Below are positions 60,791-64,000 of a DNA stretch of 64,000 bases, in pieces. The stretch spans positions 1 to 64,000 of the forward strand of contig NZ_QPMJ01000001.1 of NCBI RefSeq assembly GCF_003369835.1, written 5' to 3'. A program made the translations under genes and the position numbers. This DNA comes from Halorussus rarus (GTDB taxonomy: Archaea; Halobacteriota; Halobacteria; Halobacteriales; Haladaptataceae). Positions within the stretch are counted from its first letter, which is position 1. Each line of letters begins with the position of its first letter. The notes beneath the pieces were generated by a model. That model did no database searches, was not told where the DNA came from, and worked only from the letters and a program-made list of their open reading frames with translations.

Positions 60791-63700
60791 CTACGCGTCG
60801 GGGTCGGTCGCGTCCGCGGCGCCGCCGTCGGTCGCCGCGGGCTTGGGCTCGAACTCGGTGGCGTCGAAGCCGGTCCCGACTTCGTCGTCGTAGTCGCCGA
60901 CCTCGAACTGGTCGACAAGCGACTGGAGGTTCCGGGCCGACTCCGAGACCTCCTGGACGTTGCGCGAGACGTCGTTTATCGCGGCGGTCTGCTCCTCGGT
61001 CGCCGACGACACGCTCGACGCCTCGGCCGCGGTCTCCTCGCTCACGCTCGACACCTCGTCGACCATCGAGACGACCTCCTCGGTCGAGACCGCCTGGTCC
61101 TCGGTCGCGGCCGAGATCTCCTCGACGCCGTGCTCGGCGTCCTCGATGACGTCGGCGATGTCGTCGAACTGCTCGATGGCGCCCTCGATGGTCTCCGAGC
61201 CGGTCTCGACCCGCTCCTGCATCGACTGCATGTCCCCGACCGTGTCGCCGACGTGGTCCTGGATGTCGTCGATGAGCTCCTCGACCTCGTCGGTGGCGTC
61301 GCCCGCCTCGCTCGCCAGGGTCTTGATCTCGTCGGCGACCACCGCGAACCCCTCGCCGGCCTCGCCTGCGCGGGCCGCCTCGATGGAGGCGTTCAGGGCG
61401 AGCAGGTTGGTCTGCTCGGCGATGTCGGTGATGAGCCCGACGATCTCGTTGATGGCCTCGATGCGGTCGCCCAGGTCCTCGACCTGCTCGACCGCGGTGT
61501 CGGCCTCCGACTCGATGGCGCCGATCTCCTCGATGGCGTCGCCGGCGCGGTCCCGGCCGCGGTCGGCCATCTCGGCCGCCTCGTTGGCGGTCTGGACCAC
61601 GCCGTCGGCCGACGAGGCGATCTCCTCGACGGTCGCCGAGAGGTCGTTCATCTCGCTGGCGGCCTCCTGGAGCTGCTCGGTCTGGCGCTCGGCGCCGTGG
61701 GCGATCTCCTCGACCGACTCGGCGGTCGCCTGGCTCGCGGCCTCGATCTCCTCGGCGCTGGTGGCGGTCTCGTCGCTCACCTCGGCGAACCGGTCGGCCA
61801 GTCCCTTGACCTCCGCGAGGCTCCGCTCGACCTCGCTCAGCCCGGCGTCGAGGTCGGCCATCACCGCGCCGTACTGGCCGGGCAGGTCGGTCTCGACGTC
61901 CTGGTCTAAGTTCCCCTCGCGGAGCTGTTCGCTGGCGTCCCGAATCTGGTCGAAGCTGGCGCCGAGCTGCTCGACGCCCGACTCGAGATCCGCGAGCACC
62001 GCCCCGTACTCGCCGGGGAGGTCGGTGTCGACGTCCTGGTCGAGTTCGCCCCGCTTGATCTGTTGGCTGGTCTGGCGTATCTCGCCGAACCCGGTCCGGA
62101 GCCGCGCCATGCCGTCGTCGATGTCGGTCATGATGGCGCCGAACTCGCCGGGGAGGTCGGTGTCGACGTCCCGGTCCAGGTTCCCCTCGCCGAGGTTCTC
62201 GCTGACGCTCCGGAGCTCGGCGACCTGCCGCCGGAGGTTCGCCTGCATCTCGGCGAACGCGTCGGCGAGCTCGTTTATCTCGTCGTTGGGCGAGGAGACG
62301 TCGACCTCCTCGTCGAACCGGCCCTCGGCCAGCGCGGTCGCCCGGTCGCGGACCTGCTCGATGGGCCGTGAGAAGTACTGGGCCAGCTTGTACCCCAGCC
62401 CCACGACGACCACCACGACGAGCCCGACCAGCCCGAGGACGAGGTTGCGCGCCGACGTCGTGCGCTCGCTCACCTCGCTCCCCAGCGCGGCCGCCGGCCC
62501 GGTCACGTCCTGCTCGGGCACCGTGGCCAGCAGCGCGAACCGCTGGTCGCCGAACCGGAGCGGCGCGTACCCCACGTAGTAGCGGTGCTCGGCGCCGCCT
62601 TCGGTCCGCGCGTACGTGTCGAGACCGGACTTGCCCGCGAGGATGCGATCCCGGGCGATGCCGGCCAGCGACCCCCACGTCGCCTCGTTCGCGATGTTGG
62701 CCTCGGCGTCGACGAGCGACCGGTTCGGGTGGCTGAGTATCCGACCGTCCCCGTCCACGACCGACAGGTGGCCGCTGTCACCGACCGTGACGTCGTTGGT
62801 CAGCCGCGAGAGGATGGAGAAGTTGAACCGGAGCGCGACTGTGCCCGCGTACGCCCCGTCGTGGTACACCGGGGTCGAGACGTACATCCGCAGCGCGCCG
62901 TCGACCTCCCGGACGTCGCTGACGTGGACCCAGCCCCGCTCGAGCGTGTCTGTCGCCCGGTACCACTCGGTGTCGGCGTACGAGGTGCCCTCGACCGACT
63001 CGGTGACGACCTGCTCGCCGTCGGTCCGCGACGCGTGCAGGACGCCCTGCCCGCTGTCGTCGGTCAGGATGATCTCGTCGTAGGCCGGCCGGTCGACGCC
63101 GTCGACCGTGATGGCGCGGTTCTTCATGTAGCTCCGGAACGACTCGTTGATTCCCTCCCGGGCGTTCGCCACCGCGGCGGTCTGGAGCTCGTAGTAGTAG
63201 ACGCTGGGCGCCAGCACCCAGTCGAACCGCTCGTAGTAGGTGTACGCGATGAACTTCTGTTCGAGCGGGTTGCCCTCCTGGGTGGTGTCCTCCCACTCGT
63301 AGGTGGCGATGCCCCAGTCAGAGCCGTTCCTGATGGCCGCCTCGGACTCGACGTTCGACTCGATCTCGTCGAACACGGTCAGCGAGGCGTCCTCCTTCAG
63401 GTTGAACCCGTCAGCGAGGCTGTGGTGCGAGACGATGTTCGAGTCCCTGTCGGTGATGTACGCGTAGCCGGTGTCCCCGATGTACCCCGGCTGGAACATC
63501 TCCGAGACGGTGCCGTCGGACTCGGTCCCGTTGCCGGCCGTCCCGACGAGGATGCGCTCGACCCGGCGCTCGACCTGCTCGCGTTCGGTCGCCGAGAGCT
63601 CATTCCAGCTCCGGCCGTCGTAGCGCTCCTCGAGCACCGTCCGCGTGGTCGTCTCGATGGTGTCGTGCATCTGGAGCGCCGTGTGGCCGACCCGGCGCTC

Positions 63701-64000
63701 GCTCTGCTCGCGGAACAGCTCCATCTGGCCCGCGCTCGCCGCCTCGTAGTTCTGGACCGGCCTGGAGTCGGCGAGCGACCGCGCGTCGATGCGCCGCACG
63801 TTGAGCAGGTTCTGGAACTCCTCCTGCCTGGCCGCGACGCTGTTGTTGAGTTCGCCCGTGACCTGGCGCTCCATGTGCTCGGTGCTCTTGTCCTGGGCGT
63901 ACGACCCGACGGACTCCATGTTCTGCAGGCCCGCCATTCCGACCGCCGCGACGGGCACCAGCGAGATTATCAGGAACACCACGATGAGGTTCGTCCGTAT
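60791..64000 (-). CDS. Methyl-accepting transducer with Cache sensor and poly-HAMP (N-terminus off the window)
   Basis: 1069 residues visible; the frame is open to the right edge (IRTNLI before the first internal GTG), so a few N-terminal residues are missing. Order: first membrane span, a large extracellular double-Cache-like region ([40 protein letters not shown]), second span ([20 protein letters not shown]), HAMP ([20 protein letters not shown]), then three 45-residue repeats with LDxDVxTDLPGxxGA, and the signalling domain with tip [20 protein letters not shown] followed by [20 protein letters not shown]. Known: such transducers signal through CheA/CheW to the archaellum. Glu/Gln pairs in the helices are likely methylation sites. 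Ligand unknown. Confidence 0.95.
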   Translation of the reverse strand: MRTNLIVVFLIISLVPVAAVGMAGLQNMESVGSYAQDKSTEHMERQVTGELNNSVAARQEEFQNLLNVRRIDARSLADSRPVQNYEAASAGQMELFREQSERRVGHTALQMHDTIETTTRTVLEERYDGRSWNELSATEREQVERRVERILVGTAGNGTESDGTVSEMFQPGYIGDTGYAYITDRDSNIVSHHSLADGFNLKEDASLTVFDEIESNVESEAAIRNGSDWGIATYEWEDTTQEGNPLEQKFIAYTYYERFDWVLAPSVYYYELQTAAVANAREGINESFRSYMKNRAITVDGVDRPAYDEIILTDDSGQGVLHASRTDGEQVVTESVEGTSYADTEWYRATDTLERGWVHVSDVREVDGALRMYVSTPVYHDGAYAGTVALRFNFSILSRLTNDVTVGDSGHLSVVDGDGRILSHPNRSLVDAEANIANEATWGSLAGIARDRILAGKSGLDTYARTEGGAEHRYYVGYAPLRFGDQRFALLATVPEQDVTGPAAALGSEVSERTTSARNLVLGLVGLVVVVVVGLGYKLAQYFSRPIEQVRDRATALAEGRFDEEVDVSSPNDEINELADAFAEMQANLRRQVAELRSVSENLGEGNLDRDVDTDLPGEFGAIMTDIDDGMARLRTGFGEIRQTSQQIKRGELDQDVDTDLPGEYGAVLADLESGVEQLGASFDQIRDASEQLREGNLDQDVETDLPGQYGAVMADLDAGLSEVERSLAEVKGLADRFAEVSDETATSAEEIEAASQATAESVEEIAHGAERQTEQLQEAASEMNDLSATVEEIASSADGVVQTANEAAEMADRGRDRAGDAIEEIGAIESEADTAVEQVEDLGDRIEAINEIVGLITDIAEQTNLLALNASIEAARAGEAGEGFAVVADEIKTLASEAGDATDEVEELIDDIQDHVGDTVGDMQSMQERVETGSETIEGAIEQFDDIADVIEDAEHGVEEISAATEDQAVSTEEVVSMVDEVSSVSEETAAEASSVSSATEEQTAAINDVSRNVQEVSESARNLQSLVDQFEVGDYDDEVGTGFDATEFEPKPAATDGGAADATDPDA

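Overview
The window is a stretch of chromosome from a haloarchaeon (class Halobacteria). The evidence is GC- and Asp/Glu-rich coding DNA, an archaeal RNA polymerase split into H, B'', B', A' and A'' genes, archaeal S12, S7 and S10, EF-2 and EF-1A, haloarchaeal-only families (HalOD1, DUF7344-like, HVO_0649-like zinc fingers), Tat signals, a PGF-CTERM tail and haloarchaeal SepF. The genus cannot be named from what I can see.

Layout. (1) 1-3909, minus strand: a three-gene operon with a multi-pass membrane coiled-coil protein, a divergent tubulin/FtsZ-like GTPase carrying an N-terminal C2H2-like finger, and a membrane-anchored protein cut by the window edge. It is the best candidate here for an undescribed system. 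(2) 4145-4829: two identical tRNA-Asp genes, a third 3'-end fragment, and the remnant of a PD-(D/E)XK-like endonuclease. (3) 5127-26094: the information-processing block rpoH-rpoB''-rpoB'-rpoA'-rpoA''-nusA, rps12-rps7, EF-2, EF-1A-rps10. A PQQ dehydrogenase pair sits between nusA and rps12, and an ACT-regulator/homoserine dehydrogenase pair sits before EF-1A. (4) 27088-32016: tRNA-Ala and a 4.9-kb AT-richer integrated element bounded by a 23-bp direct repeat. It carries a tyrosine integrase, a Fic AMPylase with a winged-helix tail, two unknown genes and an array of 51-bp repeats. (5) 32228-60723: mostly single housekeeping and regulatory genes, including a ModE-like regulator, NifU-domain protein, ROK kinase, UspA, geranylgeranyl-reductase-family flavoprotein, UvrA, Lrp-TrkA_C regulator, M50 and PrsW proteases, a YgfZ-like protein, SepF, RNase FAU-1 and riboflavin synthase. 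(6) 60791-64000, minus strand: a large chemoreceptor with Cache and poly-HAMP modules, running off the right edge.

How the genes fit together. The rpo-nusA and rps12-rps7 genes are tightly packed (gaps of 1-24 bp) and are probably co-transcribed in two units flanking the PQQ pair. The ACT protein probably senses an amino acid that controls homoserine dehydrogenase. In the Fic element the repeats lie directly upstream of fic, and an inverted 10-bp core lies beside its promoter, which suggests repeat-bound regulation or an origin. Four membrane or metal proteases (rhomboid, M50, PrsW, HExxH) are scattered rather than clustered.

Gene starts were chosen by eye from start codon, family N-terminus and spacing. 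No database search was possible, so family names rest on motif recognition.
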